Origin: Paraglomus occultum
Lineage: Eukaryota; Glomeromycota; Glomeromycetes; Paraglomerales; Paraglomeraceae
NCBI GenBank assembly: GCA_910592205.1
Contig: CAJVPJ010000362.1
Coordinates: 1 to 27,060, forward strand
DNA length: 27,060 nt
Reading direction: 5' to 3'
Shown piece by piece: positions 1 to 10,223 of this stretch. The number at the start of each line of letters is the position of its first letter. Within the stretch, counting starts at the first letter, position 1. The notes under the pieces were generated by a model that saw nothing but the letters and a program-made list of their open reading frames with translations, was not told where the DNA came from and ran no database searches. The translations under genes were made by a program, and so were the position numbers.

Positions 1-19
1 AACTGAAATATAATTTTAG

Positions 20-138
20 GAAAACTGCCTTGGTTGACAGTGTTGCTCGGCGTTGAAGTAGATGTCATTGAGGAAGTACTAGGAACGCTTGTTGTTAGAT
101 TTGAGCTAGAATCCATCGAGCAGTCACAGAAAGGATAA
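20..138 (+). CDS. 3' terminal exon of a gene entering from the left (partial, unrecognised)
   Basis: An AG acceptor at 18-19 after a T-rich stretch is followed by an open frame (CTG at 25-27, stop TAA at 136-138). It encodes about 39 residues that begin K-L-P-W-L-T-V-L-L, contain V-D-V-I-E-E-V-L-G-T-L, and end S-I-E-Q-S-Q-K-G. The composition is hydrophobic and acidic, as in a folded helical protein, and is much richer in GC than the flanking non-coding DNA. I infer the last exon of a multi-exon gene whose body lies left of the window. The family is not recognisable from this tail. A decayed copy of this exon and its downstream flank seems to lie about 880 bases further right. The reading frame is fairly secure; the product is unknown. 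Confidence 0.55.
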
Positions 139-282
139 GGGGAGCGATTGTATCACTGCACGGTGTCAACCCTATTGGTTAAAAATTCGCCATTTGCATA
201 GTGTGACAAAATGCTTGTGCGTTTCGTACGTACTACAGCACTACGCTGTGATACAGGACCCGAATAAAATATCCAACTTTCA

Positions 283-410
283 CAACCCTAAGTAAGGCTT
301 TTATATTAGAGGGTTTGGCGGAAAACTAATCCGTAAAAATAATAAAACAGACGACGTCGTAAAATAAAGTTGGTTTAAATTTTAATTAATTAAAAAAGTT
401 TCGAGTTTGA
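283..410 (+). repeat. Copy of the 25.55-25.68 kb segment, inverted
   Basis: Read on the + strand, 285-345 matches the minus strand of about 25678-25620 almost base for base. The shared part runs from an AACCCTAA-like start through GGCTTTTATAT, AGAGGGTTTGG and GGAAAACTAA, with a few substitutions and one 4-base gap. Weaker similarity continues to about 410 through a TTTAAATTTTAATTAA-like block. In the other copy this stretch is the putative promoter, first exon and first intron of the hypothetical gene; here the corresponding ATG reads ATA. It is a dispersed or segmental duplication of unknown origin. Confidence 0.6.
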
Positions 411-939
411 AAAGCAAACAGTTTCTTAAGGAAAAAACGAAAAATTCGGATGACCATTTTGTGTATAAAGTGCCGTTACCAATAAAGCGATCAGTTATGA
501 AGAATTAATAAAAATTATAAACTTAATTTTGTTCAATCAAATGCTGTCCTTCATTATTATTATTTCAAAGCATGGTTTTTAGATGACACGTACCATATTG
601 TGCGGTCAATGGAAATCCTAGCGAACGTAGCATATTATTTCAATGTCTCCACTTGAGCACAAAAGTCAATTTAGATTCTACACGGAAATATCCGTAAAGT
701 TAATAGTTTTTTAACTAAAGGCGAATGTTAACTTACGACTAGCATCTATAAATGTTATTTGTAAAAGAAAAAAACAAGCAACCGCAATGTTTGATTCAAA
801 TGCTTCTCTTTATATTATCGAGAAATACCGTATTTTTCCGAAAACAAGCAACACTTGTTTGTTGTAGTGTTGCTATTTTCGAACCATATTAATATAATAA
901 AACAAAATACATTATTTATTATTTCAAATAGGTTAATTT

Positions 940-1100
940 TTCTGAATTTATGTCATTAAAGTAGCACTAATACTAAGAACACTTGCTATTCGAAACGTTC
1001 TTCGTTGCCGGAGTCAGGAGCGATTGTATCGCATAATGCATACTGCGCTGTCAATCTTATGGACAAAAATTTATCATTTGCATATGACAAGATGGTTATT
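940..1100 (+). pseudogene. Degenerate copy of the 20-230 terminal exon and its 3' flank
   Basis: GGAGCGATTGTATC at 141-154 recurs exactly at 1017-1030. The following 60-70 bases align with scattered changes (GTCAA-C/T-C-T/C-TAT, then AAAAATT, then CATTTGCATA and TGACAA). Upstream, ATGTCATT followed by a similar ACTA/GAAC/CTTG pattern also aligns with the coding exon at 70-110, but here the frame is interrupted. I read this as a tandem duplication that has decayed to non-function. Similarity is moderate and judged by eye. Confidence 0.4.
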
Positions 1101-1297
1101 GAATGTGTGTAGATTTAATTTCGTTATCGTGTCTTTGTCTTTTTCAAAAAAAACCAACCTTTTGGTGTTACGTATTATAATCGTCTCACAACTTTCCCGC
1201 ATAAATTTCAATGGTCAACGGATAAAAACTTTTGTTGCATAAATAGTTTTAAGCGTGACTTTTTTGGTACAAAGTAATTCATAATTAACCTCTAGAG

Positions 1298-1314
1298 CCC
1301 CCCCCCCCCCCCCC
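1298..1314 (+). repeat. Poly-C run (17 bases)
   Basis: Seventeen consecutive C residues in otherwise AT-rich DNA. Homopolymers of this length are prone to length errors in sequencing and to slippage in the cell. The G-rich complement could form unusual structures. Confidence 0.9.
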
Positions 1315-2151
1315 GGCTTAAATATAAACAGACAGGTAACCTACGATTTTTTTCAAATTAAAACAGCACACCACGAAAACGGACATCAACAATACGTGTT
1401 TAAGTCTACAAATTCCATTATAACCGATAATGGATTCCGAAAGCCTTGATATCGTTTTTTGTAGTTTTCACTCTTTGCAAACCATTAAAGTAGTTGCTAG
1501 AATTATGGATAATGCATGGAATTACGATTGGAAGGCCGTGTTCAAATACTGAGAATGTGACCGTAATATTAGAGTGACTGGCTTTCAGTAAAATATAGGG
1601 CGAAATTTCCGTGTAGGTTTTAGTTTACATTATAACTACCGTTCTTTTTTAGGAGAGAAATGCGACAAAGTGTTGCCACCGATGTTGTAATAGACAGTAA
1701 ACAAAATTTGAAAGAGTAGATTTATGCAGAATATTATAAAATTATTTGCATAGTGTTTTATGACGAGAAATATATTTGAATGTTAATTATTATAGCGCCA
1801 TTATACGTAAGTTTAGTTAAAACTATAAACTTGCACCCCGCTCTCAACTTCTCTAACCCGTTTTTTTGTAAGAGAAACGCAGCACATATGAGTGTTTAAT
1901 TACTATACATGTTTGATAACTTGTCGCGTAATGAATGCACGGCTTACTTTATTTTTTTTTTGCCACAAAAATAATAATCTACTTTCGATTAGTCCCCGAG
2001 CTATTACGGTACTACGAAACAATCGATCATACGAATAAACAGTGTCGTCAAGAAGCAAACTTACAATTATTAGTATATTATCTGTACAACTTTATAATAT
2101 TAACAAAACATATAACATATTCAAGTCTTAATAAAAACATAGTAGTAATAC

Positions 2152-3025
2152 TTAATCATGTCTTATCCACTCGCGATCAAGAACATCATCAATACATTGC
2201 GGCCTCCTGTTAGGATCAACATCCAACATCCATTCCATCAATTCCACGCATTCTTTCGAAGGACGATTATATTTGCTAAACATAACCGGTCCTAAGGCTT
2301 TACAAATTACTCGTTCTTTCCGAAAAGGTTCGATTCTCTCGAAAAGTTGGTAGAAAATGGTTTCTAATACCCATATTTGCGCGGTAGATAGTCTATAAGT
2401 AACGTGGCCGTACATTTCAGGTGGAACAACTGAGTTAACGAAAATAAGACAATGTTAGCAAATTTATAATAGAGTAAAAAAACATGCACTTACAGTAATA
2501 TTCAAATGTTTGCTTACTTGAGCCAACCTTCTCAATATGTTGTTCATTTTCCTTCGTCTCGACTGCTAAACTAAAGTCAATTAATTTAACAGTACCATCA
2601 ATGCCGATGACTATGCTGTCTAGTTTTAAATTGCGATGGTAAATTCCATAACTTTCCAAGTGGCTACATGCAAGCAACAATTGGCGCATTATCCTTTTTG
2701 ATTCGTCTTCCTTTAATCCGTTAGTTCCTCTGCTTGTTGCAACATCGTTCAAATAGTCTTTTAAATTGGATTTTAATCCAATCGAATCATACCCATGAAA
2801 TTCGAACGCAACCATCCACTCTTCTGGTCTGATTTTCGTCCAATAAAGGAGGGTTATAATATTAGGATGTGGCAAAATTTTACGGAGAATAACCAATTCT
2901 CTTGGCATTTCGATTTTATCGCGTAAAACAGTTTTTGCTTCTTTGGACTTTTTCAAAATTTTTTCTATTACCACGCGATGAGTTTGTAGAGAAATAATTG
3001 TTGTCATTATTCGGGTACAGTTCAT
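2152..3025 (-). CDS. Kinase-fold protein, predicted pseudokinase (CAMK-like), two exons
   Basis: Exon 1 is 3025-2494, the intron 2493-2430 (GTAAGT...CAG, 64 bases) and exon 2 2429-2152, giving 269 residues. A kinase fold is clear: alpha-C R-E-L-V-I-L with E43, H-P-N-I near 53, D-F-x near 150, P-P-E at 180-182 in place of A-P-E, and a C-terminal D-P-N-R-R-P followed by R-E-W-I, as in CAMK-type kinases. The catalytic residues are altered. HRD is H-R-N (N132), the following K-P-E-N is K-L-D-S, DFG is D-F-S (150-152), the VAIK lysine position looks like glutamate (V-V-I-E, 18-21), and no glycine-rich loop precedes it. An in-frame stop (TAG) abuts the start ATG, so a 5' exon is possible only if that AG is an acceptor; I found no loop motif upstream. 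I infer a regulatory or decaying pseudokinase. Confidence 0.75.
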
Positions 3026-5295
3026 CTAATAATGCTTTATACTCTTAAAAGTTTTGATGCTCAACGCTTATTTATATTTGACTGCTGTCGCGCACCCAGG
3101 AAGTGACGTTTTGGATATTTTGGTTAAGTCGCAGGATGATCGACTTAAATAAGAAAGATTTTCTAACTGTTTGGTCAGCAGATAATCACAGGATAAACGG
3201 ATATAAATAATAACTTATCTCATTGATCAATGATTCTTTGTTCGACCAAATTCAACGTGCACTGCACTGTTTCGTTAAGTCAAGTATGTAGATAAAAAGG
3301 ATAAATTCCAAGTCTTTTCTGAAAATTCACGCACAGATTTTTGCATGTCGTTTCATTAACAAAATAAAAGTGAATTTATGAATAGGAGAGTGTTTTTCAC
3401 TTGGAATAAATGTTAATGTCAAAGAACGAAACGCGGAAAGTTGTCTCCACTTTCTGACTGGCTGTTTTCAGATCGGAACGGAACGGATCGCATATTCTAC
3501 ATCTCATCAACGTTGTTTACGTTATCGAAACAAGATGTGTTTATTTCGGATTGGGCTAGATTGCGATTTGGGTTAGAACAGTAACACTAAGTATCCATGT
3601 GACTTTCTTGTAGAATGGCATATTATATGCCAGGCATAACCCATGAATTCCCTCGCCATACCAAGTACTGCGACCAAAAGTGCGAAGGATTCAGCTTGCT
3701 CCCCATAGAGATATAGGAATTACAAAAAGGTCATTGGAATACACTTTTACCAACGTAACAAGTTTAGAGAAACGCTTATCTTCCGTCTATTTTGACGCAG
3801 CGTGTCTTTCACTCTGGAGATTACTGAACCACATTTTTTCTGTTGTATAATTGATAGCGTATAAACACTGTCATGCGATAGAAATGATATACGCTTTGGC
3901 AAAATCATTGGATTGTCAATTATTGTATCTACTACTAAAGCGGTAAAATTATCGCTCAAATTATCGTGGTCTGACTTATCGAGAGTTATTTGTATGAGCA
4001 TCAGCGTCGTCCGACTTGCAGGTTTCATTAATATGTGTCCGACAAATCGAATTTTTTAACTAGCCAGGGAAAGGGAAAAAAGAATTTTAAGGTTATCGAG
4101 CGTCCGACTTATTGAAATTGACTACGTAATACGTTGTTTTCCGGATATAAAGCCATTATCATAAATCCGGTCTACCATGCTCTCTGATGTCGTTGCGAGT
4201 ATTAACCTAATGAGAATAAAGTGGCGAATGACAGAAATGACACGGTAGCGGGATAATTATTTGCCGACGTTGTCATCGTCCATTGTTGTCATTGTTGTTT
4301 TCATTGACAAATATACCCCCGGAAATAAAACATTCTTATCGTGTAACGTGTTCACTCGTACGTTTAAAATTGTCTATTTCATAAGCATTGCCCCCCGGTT
4401 CGACGTCAAATTGTCAGTGGAAAGAGAAATGATTTTGGTTGTAAGCTTGACGTGTGATCTTTAATTGATGAACGCAGACGGACCATTCAAATTCCTACAT
4501 GCAAAACTAGGTTCACGTATAGAGAGCGTTTGAAGCGTAAGCAGTTTTAGTAGTGAAACAGCTTCGAAAATTGGAAAGTGGAAGAATCCAAAGTTGAAAA
4601 GAGCTCATATACAATTTTTTTCGTTGTTATTAAATGCTTGATATTCGCTCATTGCTAATTCGATAAGTCGGATCTTTCGAATCTTTGCGCCCGACGAGTC
4701 TGACTTACCATGTAATTTGTAAAACACACGAGGATCGTTGCTATGTGCGTCTAATCACATAACCATGCGTTATAAACCAGCGATACTTTTCTCAATTTTA
4801 GGGGATTTATACACAATTATGGCTACATACACAAAAGTCCGCTTTAACAAAGTGTTCCATTCCATTGCATTTCTATCTTCTAACGAATTTACATATGAAT
4901 TGCACGATTTTCGTACCGTTCAGATCTTTTAACGCAGATTATCATTCTTTGCCGCTTTATTAACGAGTCGCAATGATCTTTTTATTTAACGGATCATGCC
5001 AAATTCGGACGAATTTAATTATTAAACTGGACATCGGTAACTGTAAAAGTTGCAGTAACGGTGCCCACGATCGATAATATCCACAATTACACATTCTCCT
5101 GATTACAGAGCGTCCGACCCCGTCGAATCAATCGCAACCGATAAGAAAAGTAAAAGCCGCGCTTTGGCTTAACAATTGTATATAAGCAATTTTTGATTGA
5201 TGTATTGTCTATACTTATCAAAATTTAACAATTCGAGCATATCTTTGCCAAAATCATCTCTTTTTTTCCATAACCCGGGTCGGCAAAATAATAAT
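3026..5295. other. Intergenic, no supported gene
   Basis: This is about 2.3 kb between two minus-strand genes. The minus-strand frame at 3747-4028 and the short plus frames at 4261-4464 and 4738-4932 show no family features. The former overlaps repeated GATAAGTC-type motifs, so it is more likely repeat-derived than a gene. The right end is the 3' flank of the XLF gene. Confidence 0.55.
3955..4125 (-). repeat. Cluster of TCGATAAGTCGGAC-like motifs, possible remnant of a pogo-type element
   Basis: On the minus strand variants of TCGATAAGTCGGAC occur at about 3968-3984, 4008-4017, 4034-4047 and 4099-4115. A further copy in the opposite orientation lies at about 4659-4673. Near 4123 the outer copy reads TAGTCAATTTCAATAAGTCGG, resembling the termini of pogo/Tigger-type elements, which often carry iterated CTCGATAA-type subterminal motifs. 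No transposase frame and no clean inverted partner is visible, so this is at best an eroded fragment. Confidence 0.35.
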
Positions 5296-6790
5296 TTATC
5301 GTAGCTTTTTCCTTTTCTTTTTATCGGCGCTTATTGTGCTAGTAGACAACATCTTTCTGGTTTCTTCACGTCTTTTCTTCTCTTCTTCTTCTAGTTTCCT
5401 CCGCGTCTGTTAATTGAATCAAATTTAGCAGAGTTTTACATTTTTAAATTCAGTGCTATTTTTTCAACAGTCGTCATACCTCTGGATCAATATCAGCCGT
5501 CCGACTTTTCTTGACTGCTGACGATGGCGATTGTGATGATGATGCCGCCGCCACCGTCGTTGTCGTCGTTGTCGTCATGGTCGTCGTCAATTTCCGGGCA
5601 ACAGACGCTTTGGGTAGTGAGAGCAAGCCTTCCGTTACTTTTGTAAAAAAGACGGTCGTTTCTGGGTTGGAAAGCACTTGGGATGGGTGAAATTGTTTAA
5701 GTGTATCCAGTGTTTTCTATATATATGTGATCAGAAGATGAATTAAAGGATTGTTGTTGCATTCGTCAACGACTTAATCGGGCCAAGTTTTGATTAATCC
5801 AATGCACCTTTTTCTCCGACTCGGTTGTTTCATTTGCGTTGAACGGGGCTGTTCTGCGCTCTGATAAAAGAATAGATTAACTCGGTAATAGTCAAAACGG
5901 GAGCCCATGCCATCTTTTCTAATTGAAAGTAGTGCAATGCTTACTTCGTGCATTTACCGCCAAGCCAGCCTTCTTCATCATATCAACAGCTTCGTTGATC
6001 TCGTTTTGCTTCTCTTCAATAATTCCTTCTAACGTCCTTGTTTGTCTCTTATATGATAATGTCAGCGTCGTCATTGGGAGAATATAATGCTCATAAAGAA
6101 TGGTGCTTCCGTCAACATGTGTTTCAGACGCAGGGCCGTAGGATTGCACCAATTCACAAGCGAATTCCCATTGAATGGATGCCAAATCTAACGCGATAAC
6201 GGCTCTCAAGGTAAACTTGTAGATAAGGATTGATAGTGGTTAAATAGTCGTATTTCGTATGGTTGAACAATCTGTTATTCGTTTCCATGTTAATATCCAC
6301 CTCATGTATGTTCGCGGGCACGCGTCAAATGTAATTGACGAGCCGCATACGCTAAACCCAAAAAACAGTATACGGGTTCTTTTTATTACCTTGTCATCAG
6401 TATTTTCAGCAGTATATATGACGCGATTCTGTCTCTGCTGTACGAAACTCTTTAAATGCTCAATTAATTGGCTTAATCTATCTTCTTGTTCTACGTCCAA
6501 TCCACAAATAACTTTCTGCCAGAATTTCGGATTAGTTTAATCACGTAATCTTTTCAGATTAAATAAACCGTTTTGTAACAGAAAAATACCTTTCCCCGTT
6601 CTTTTATTCCCATCACATCTAACTCTTCAAACCACACACTGCACAAGTCGGTTAAAAGTAAGGAATATTTGCCCAGGTCAAATTGAGATTTTGCGAAAAT
6701 AGTCTTAAGTTCCGTTCCTGAACGCACATTTTCCAAAACGGTCCACGGTATGCTCCCAAAGTGTTGAATTTGATTTCTATTAAGGATCAT
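5296..6790 (-). CDS. NHEJ1: XLF/NHEJ1-like non-homologous end-joining factor, six exons
   Basis: Exons (-): 6790-6590, 6515-6390, 6215-5945, 5860-5808, 5716-5480 and 5406-5296, with all junctions GT-AG and phases agreeing, giving 332 residues. The family scaffolds end joining with XRCC4-ligase IV and Ku in the nucleus. The N-terminal head matches XLF: I-P-W-T-V-L, then Y-S-L-L-L-T-D-L...V-W-F-E-E-L and I-K-E-R-G-K (about 14-67). A second head segment has F-T-L-R-A-V-I-A-L and I-Q-W-E-F-A-C. A coiled-coil stalk follows (S-Y-K-R-Q-T-R-T-L-E...), then R-T-A-P-F as in the stalk-to-tail turn. The tail has a Thr/Ala/Ser-rich run (GTC-type triplets at about 5545-5590), a charged K/E segment and a basic end K-K-K-R-K-K-L-R. 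The usual Ku-binding tail has a hydrophobic G-L-F after the basic patch; that is absent here. The intron at 6389-6216 (174 bases) is the least certain. The gene is head to head with RPL27. Confidence 0.82.
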
Positions 6791-7049
6791 TACTATGACT
6801 GAACCGAGTAATGCAAGGTTAAAACTGTTGAGGAGACGTTTCGTAGTCCGCAGTGTGTGTAAATTTAAAAATGTGTTTTCACATACATCTACCAATCATG
6901 TTTCCGACTGAGGTGATGACCTCACACATTCCAATAAAGGCAATCACATATAAGAAAATCCGAAAAAATTTCACCGATTTCCTCCTCTGTCTTCCTAAAT
7001 CCATCTCTACATCTTTTCGCTTTCCCAACTTTAAAACCGAAAAGCAAAG
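6791..7049. promoter_or_regulatory. Shared divergent promoter region of XLF and RPL27
   Basis: About 260 bases separate the start codons of the minus-strand XLF gene and plus-strand RPL27, so the two probably share a bidirectional promoter. A pyrimidine-rich stretch (about 6976-7024, repeated CCTC/TCTTC) lies directly before the RPL27 ATG, as is common for highly expressed fungal ribosomal protein genes. ACATATAAG at about 6948 may act as a weak TATA-like element. No specific factor site is claimed. Confidence 0.45.
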
Positions 7050-7460
7050 ATGGTCAAATTCATCAAACCCGGTAAGGTGGCCATCGTTCTTTCAGGACGT
7101 CATGCTGGCAAGAAAGTCGTAATCGTTAAACCGGTCGACGACAGTACCAAGGATCGCCCGTATGCTCATGCTATTGTAGCTGGCATTGAACGTTACCCGC
7201 TGAAGATAACCAAGAAAATGGGCCCTCGGAGAATTGCCAAGCGGTCGAGGATCAAGGTGTTTATCAAGCAAATTAATTATAACCATTTGATGCCTACGAG
7301 ATACACCTTTGAATTGGAGAATATCAAAGGAGCGGTGAATCAAGAGACGTTCAAAGAAGTGTCTCAGAAGGAGGACGCCAAAAAGCTCATCAAGAAAACA
7401 TTACAAGAAAGATACAAGACCGGGAAGCACAAGTGGTTCTTTACAAAATTGAGATTCTGA
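7050..7460 (+). CDS. RPL27: 60S ribosomal protein L27 (eL27)
   Basis: One uninterrupted frame of 136 residues, the normal length of eL27 in fungi and animals. It starts [10 protein letters not shown] and has the N-terminal KOW-type segment [14 protein letters not shown]. It continues with the [12 protein letters not shown] motif, [10 protein letters not shown], and ends [11 protein letters not shown]. The protein is a structural component of the large cytoplasmic ribosomal subunit. The ATG lies directly after a pyrimidine-rich leader. The gene has no intron in its coding part, whereas most neighbours are split. An A/T-rich 3' flank with ATTAAAA at about 7567 could hold the poly(A) signal. Identification is secure. 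Confidence 0.97.
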   Translation: MVKFIKPGKVAIVLSGRHAGKKVVIVKPVDDSTKDRPYAHAIVAGIERYPLKITKKMGPRRIAKRSRIKVFIKQINYNHLMPTRYTFELENIKGAVNQETFKEVSQKEDAKKLIKKTLQERYKTGKHKWFFTKLRF

Positions 7461-8097
7461 GTGTGGGATGGATTTTTGTGGCGTCGTTGCGCGCGCGCGG
7501 AGAGGATATGTTTTAGTTTGTTGATGTGATCTTGCACATGTAACCTTTTTATTTGGACATGTCTTTATTAAAACACTGACTGTTTTTGTTGAATTATATT
7601 GATTGGGGTTGAAGAATAGGTTACTTGATTGGGTGTTGAGAATTGGTATGGATTAGGATTGTTGATTTAACTAGTATCAAGAAAGGATGGTTTAAATACC
7701 ACGACAATGATCAAGTATGACGACATTCACAACTCGATTTGGGCCCAACGCTAATGGAAGAAGGATAGTGAGGAAATTGGGCATCCTTTATTCTGCAACG
7801 TTCTTGCCATATCAATCATGTGTAATTATAGTCTCCCATCACCGATGAATCATGCCAACTTTTAAGCGTATATGACGTTTGGACTGCAATAAATCAAAAG
7901 TTTTTGTTCAAGTGAACCTATCGTCGTTAAAACCGATTGCAGGCACACCACATTCCTTTAACATTCCAACAGTTGGTCCGTACCGTATCAACACCTCTGA
8001 CAAGTCATCAACGCCGTTGCAAAGACAGGGTTCTCCCTGATTATGCTCACCATGATGAGTCAAATCGTTGTCATTATAAATAAAAGCTTTATTAAAA
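7461..8097. other. Intergenic between convergent RPL27 and RRP36
   Basis: This is the shared 3' flank of two convergent genes. It contains a (GC)n run at about 7490-7499 just after the RPL27 stop, and T-rich poly(A)-type sequence at 7545-7590. A minus-strand frame runs on past the RRP36 stop in another phase to 7908, but shows no recognised domain. Confidence 0.5.
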
Positions 8098-9038
8098 TTA
8101 CTCTGCAGTCTTTTGTCGTTTGAAAGGAATTCGTTTATGCTCCTTTGCAGCATTCTTCTTTCTCCTCTTCTCAATGACCTTTTCTAATTTTTTCGGATTA
8201 TTCTTTAGCTTGTTATAGGTTTCAACCAGTTCAAGTTTCTTCTCCTCTGATCTTTTAAGATAAAAAGGCTTTTTGCCCTGAGCCACACGCTGTAGTTCTG
8301 CCTTCTTGTGTTCGCGCTTGAGTTGATTCTTTCGTCGTAAATTATTCTCTGTTGTTGCTCTTGATTGCTTTCAAGCAAGAGAGAGAAAAATAAAAAAATT
8401 TTGGATTAATTTTTGAAGGATTAGAGTGCTGTGAATAATACACATACAGTCAAAGCTGCGTATCACGACTTGGTCTCTTGAGAAAAAAAAAATCGTTGGT
8501 AGCAACTGGAAATATACCATCGCTACAACAAACGATCTTATATGTATCGTCATATTCAGCGTTGACTGTGACGTATCACATGCAAACCCTTCTTCTCCCT
8601 CTTGATCACATTTTTCTTTCTCACGCTTGCAGAAACAGATTGATTGAAGAGGAAAGGAAGAGTTTGTCAGGGATACGATATGCCTTTTCATTTATCAGGT
8701 AGATGGTAAACCATTTTGTCTAATAGTCTGCTTAGTTTCTCAATTTCTTCCGGATCTCTCTCTTTCCTTAATAGTTCTTGTAGTTCCTTTATCTCTATTT
8801 CTTTATATTCGTTTATGAAACTATATGTTTTCTCAAATAAATCTTCGTTGAATTTTCCAGAGAGACTATCGAAACGCGGATCACGATGTTTCTGTCGAAG
8901 TAGTAATTAATTGAGATACAGTAAGTATAAAAGAGAGAATTGATATCTATTCGTCCTTACCTTTGACGGTACTTCAACAATTTGCCTAAACACTCCAACT
9001 GGCTTCTTGGATGATATTTCTGTTGGCTTCGATGACAT
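8098..9038 (-). CDS. RRP36: rRNA biogenesis protein RRP36, three exons
   Basis: Exons (-): 9038-8961, 8891-8712 and 8367-8098; introns 69 and 344 bases; 175 residues. RRP36 acts in the nucleolus in the early cleavages of pre-rRNA that release the 40S precursor, as part of the small-subunit processome. The family core is clear. It has R-D-P-R-F-D-S-L-S-G-K-F at about residues 29-40, then F-E-K-T-Y-S-F-I, a long charged helical stretch, and the C-terminal K-K-P-F-Y-L-K-R-S-E. After that come V-I-E-K-R-R-K-K-N-A-A-K-E-H-K-R-I-P and a basic tail. Exon 2 to exon 3 joins M-Q-S-R with matching phase. Its donor (GTTTAC) is weak and the 344-base intron is long for this window, so that junction is the least certain point. 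The start ATG lies about 1.2 kb from the divergent CTNNBL1. Confidence 0.88.
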
Positions 9039-10223
9039 GACGAAACAATAGAGCAGTCTTTGCCGGTATGGGAGGACAGAAATTTAATAATAAAGTTCAC
9101 GTGATTATATAGTATTGTATTACCAAATCGATTATTTCAATTGCTGTCGCATTCAGCAGTAATTATAGTCGCTCATTTTATGCACCAGAAATTTTATGCG
9201 GGGCGATTCGGCTTTTCGCCAGACCAGAACAAGATACATCTTAACAGCCCAGCTAAATTTTCACAGAGAAAGCAGATTAGAAATTGAGTTTCGCAAGTTT
9301 CAAAGATGTAATATGACGTTGCATGTTCGAAACTATGCAGCTGTTAATGCATTATTTTCAAATATGGGGACAAGAACGATTATATTGAGATTTGTTAGCA
9401 TTCCCATAATGCTCAGGTATAATGCTTACAACAAAGAATTACCAAAAATGCAGAAATGTTTGAACGGAAAAACAAAAAAGAAAGAAAGAACAAAAATATA
9501 AATTTCTTTCTTTACAGAGAAATATCAAGGCAAGCAACACGAGAAACCTAATTACGTTCTTGGAAAACAAATTTATAGAAAAAGGTTATAACGGCACATT
9601 GAGACGGTATGATGAGAAGTAAAAAGCATATAAAAATAACTTGCAATAATGTTAGTGACCATAATAAAACAATACAATTATTCTATTTATCTGTATTTGA
9701 TGACCATAAAAGTATCGAACTAAATTTTATTAAAAAAGTCCTTATAATTGAGGACAAATTTACTGTCAAGCTACGTGAGAATGTTACGTGGTATAAGAAA
9801 GGAGCTAATATATATTAGTTTATACTTATAGATTAATGAAAGCAAATAAATAAAATCACCGAATAATTAATCTCACTATTACTATGAAGCGTTTTTTGAA
9901 TTTTGGTATCAGTATAATATCACCTCCTTGATATTGATGTATCGTCAAACGGGTCAGATCGACAAAAGAATTGATTCTACGTAGAAATAAAATCAGCTTC
10001 TACTGCTATGCATGAAGAGTAGAATCTACCAAACGTATCCTCCTCCCAGCTAACTCGGTAAAATTACGGTATGTGTAATAATAAAAATAGATCAAAAATA
10101 CAAGACGCGTCAACTTTGCATATCATTGGTTGCGTAACACAGACCTGCATAATGGAACGATTATTATTATCTCGAGAGCTCTGCGATAATCACAACTCTC
10201 CCACACACAAAAAAAACTTGCAA
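9039..10223. other. Intergenic between divergent RRP36 and CTNNBL1
   Basis: AT-rich, about 1.2 kb. Open frames at 9196-9501 and 9609-9818 have biased, lysine- and asparagine-rich translations without motifs and probably arise by chance. The right end, including upstream in-frame ATGs at 10152 and before, is the 5' flank of CTNNBL1. No RNA gene is recognised. Confidence 0.5.

Larger units (their letters stand above)
139..2151. other. Intergenic, AT-rich, with decayed repeats
   Basis: No convincing gene is seen. The short open frames here have no family features and lie in AT-rich sequence. The stretch contains a degenerate copy of the 20-230 segment around 940-1100, a segment at 285-410 resembling the 5' end of the gene at 25.6 kb on the other strand, and a 17-base C run at 1298-1314. 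The last few hundred bases are the downstream flank of the kinase-like gene. Confidence 0.6.

Noticed and set aside
3747-4028. 93-codon minus-strand frame
   Set aside because: It coincides with the iterated GATAAGTC motifs and has no domain; best explained as repeat-derived.
7908-8174. Minus-strand frame overlapping and running past the 3' end of RRP36, with a protein-like tail
   Set aside because: It overlaps RRP36 codons in another phase, and no splice site or start lets it stand as a gene. No family is recognised; treated as chance.
9196-9818. Two plus-strand open frames in the RRP36-CTNNBL1 spacer
   Set aside because: AT-driven Lys/Asn/Ile-rich translations with no motif or plausible splice partner.
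10071-10223. N-terminal extension of CTNNBL1 from upstream in-frame ATGs
   Set aside because: The extension is unlike the family, and the ATG at 10224 gives the expected M-D-x-x short acidic start; the upstream part is probably 5' leader.
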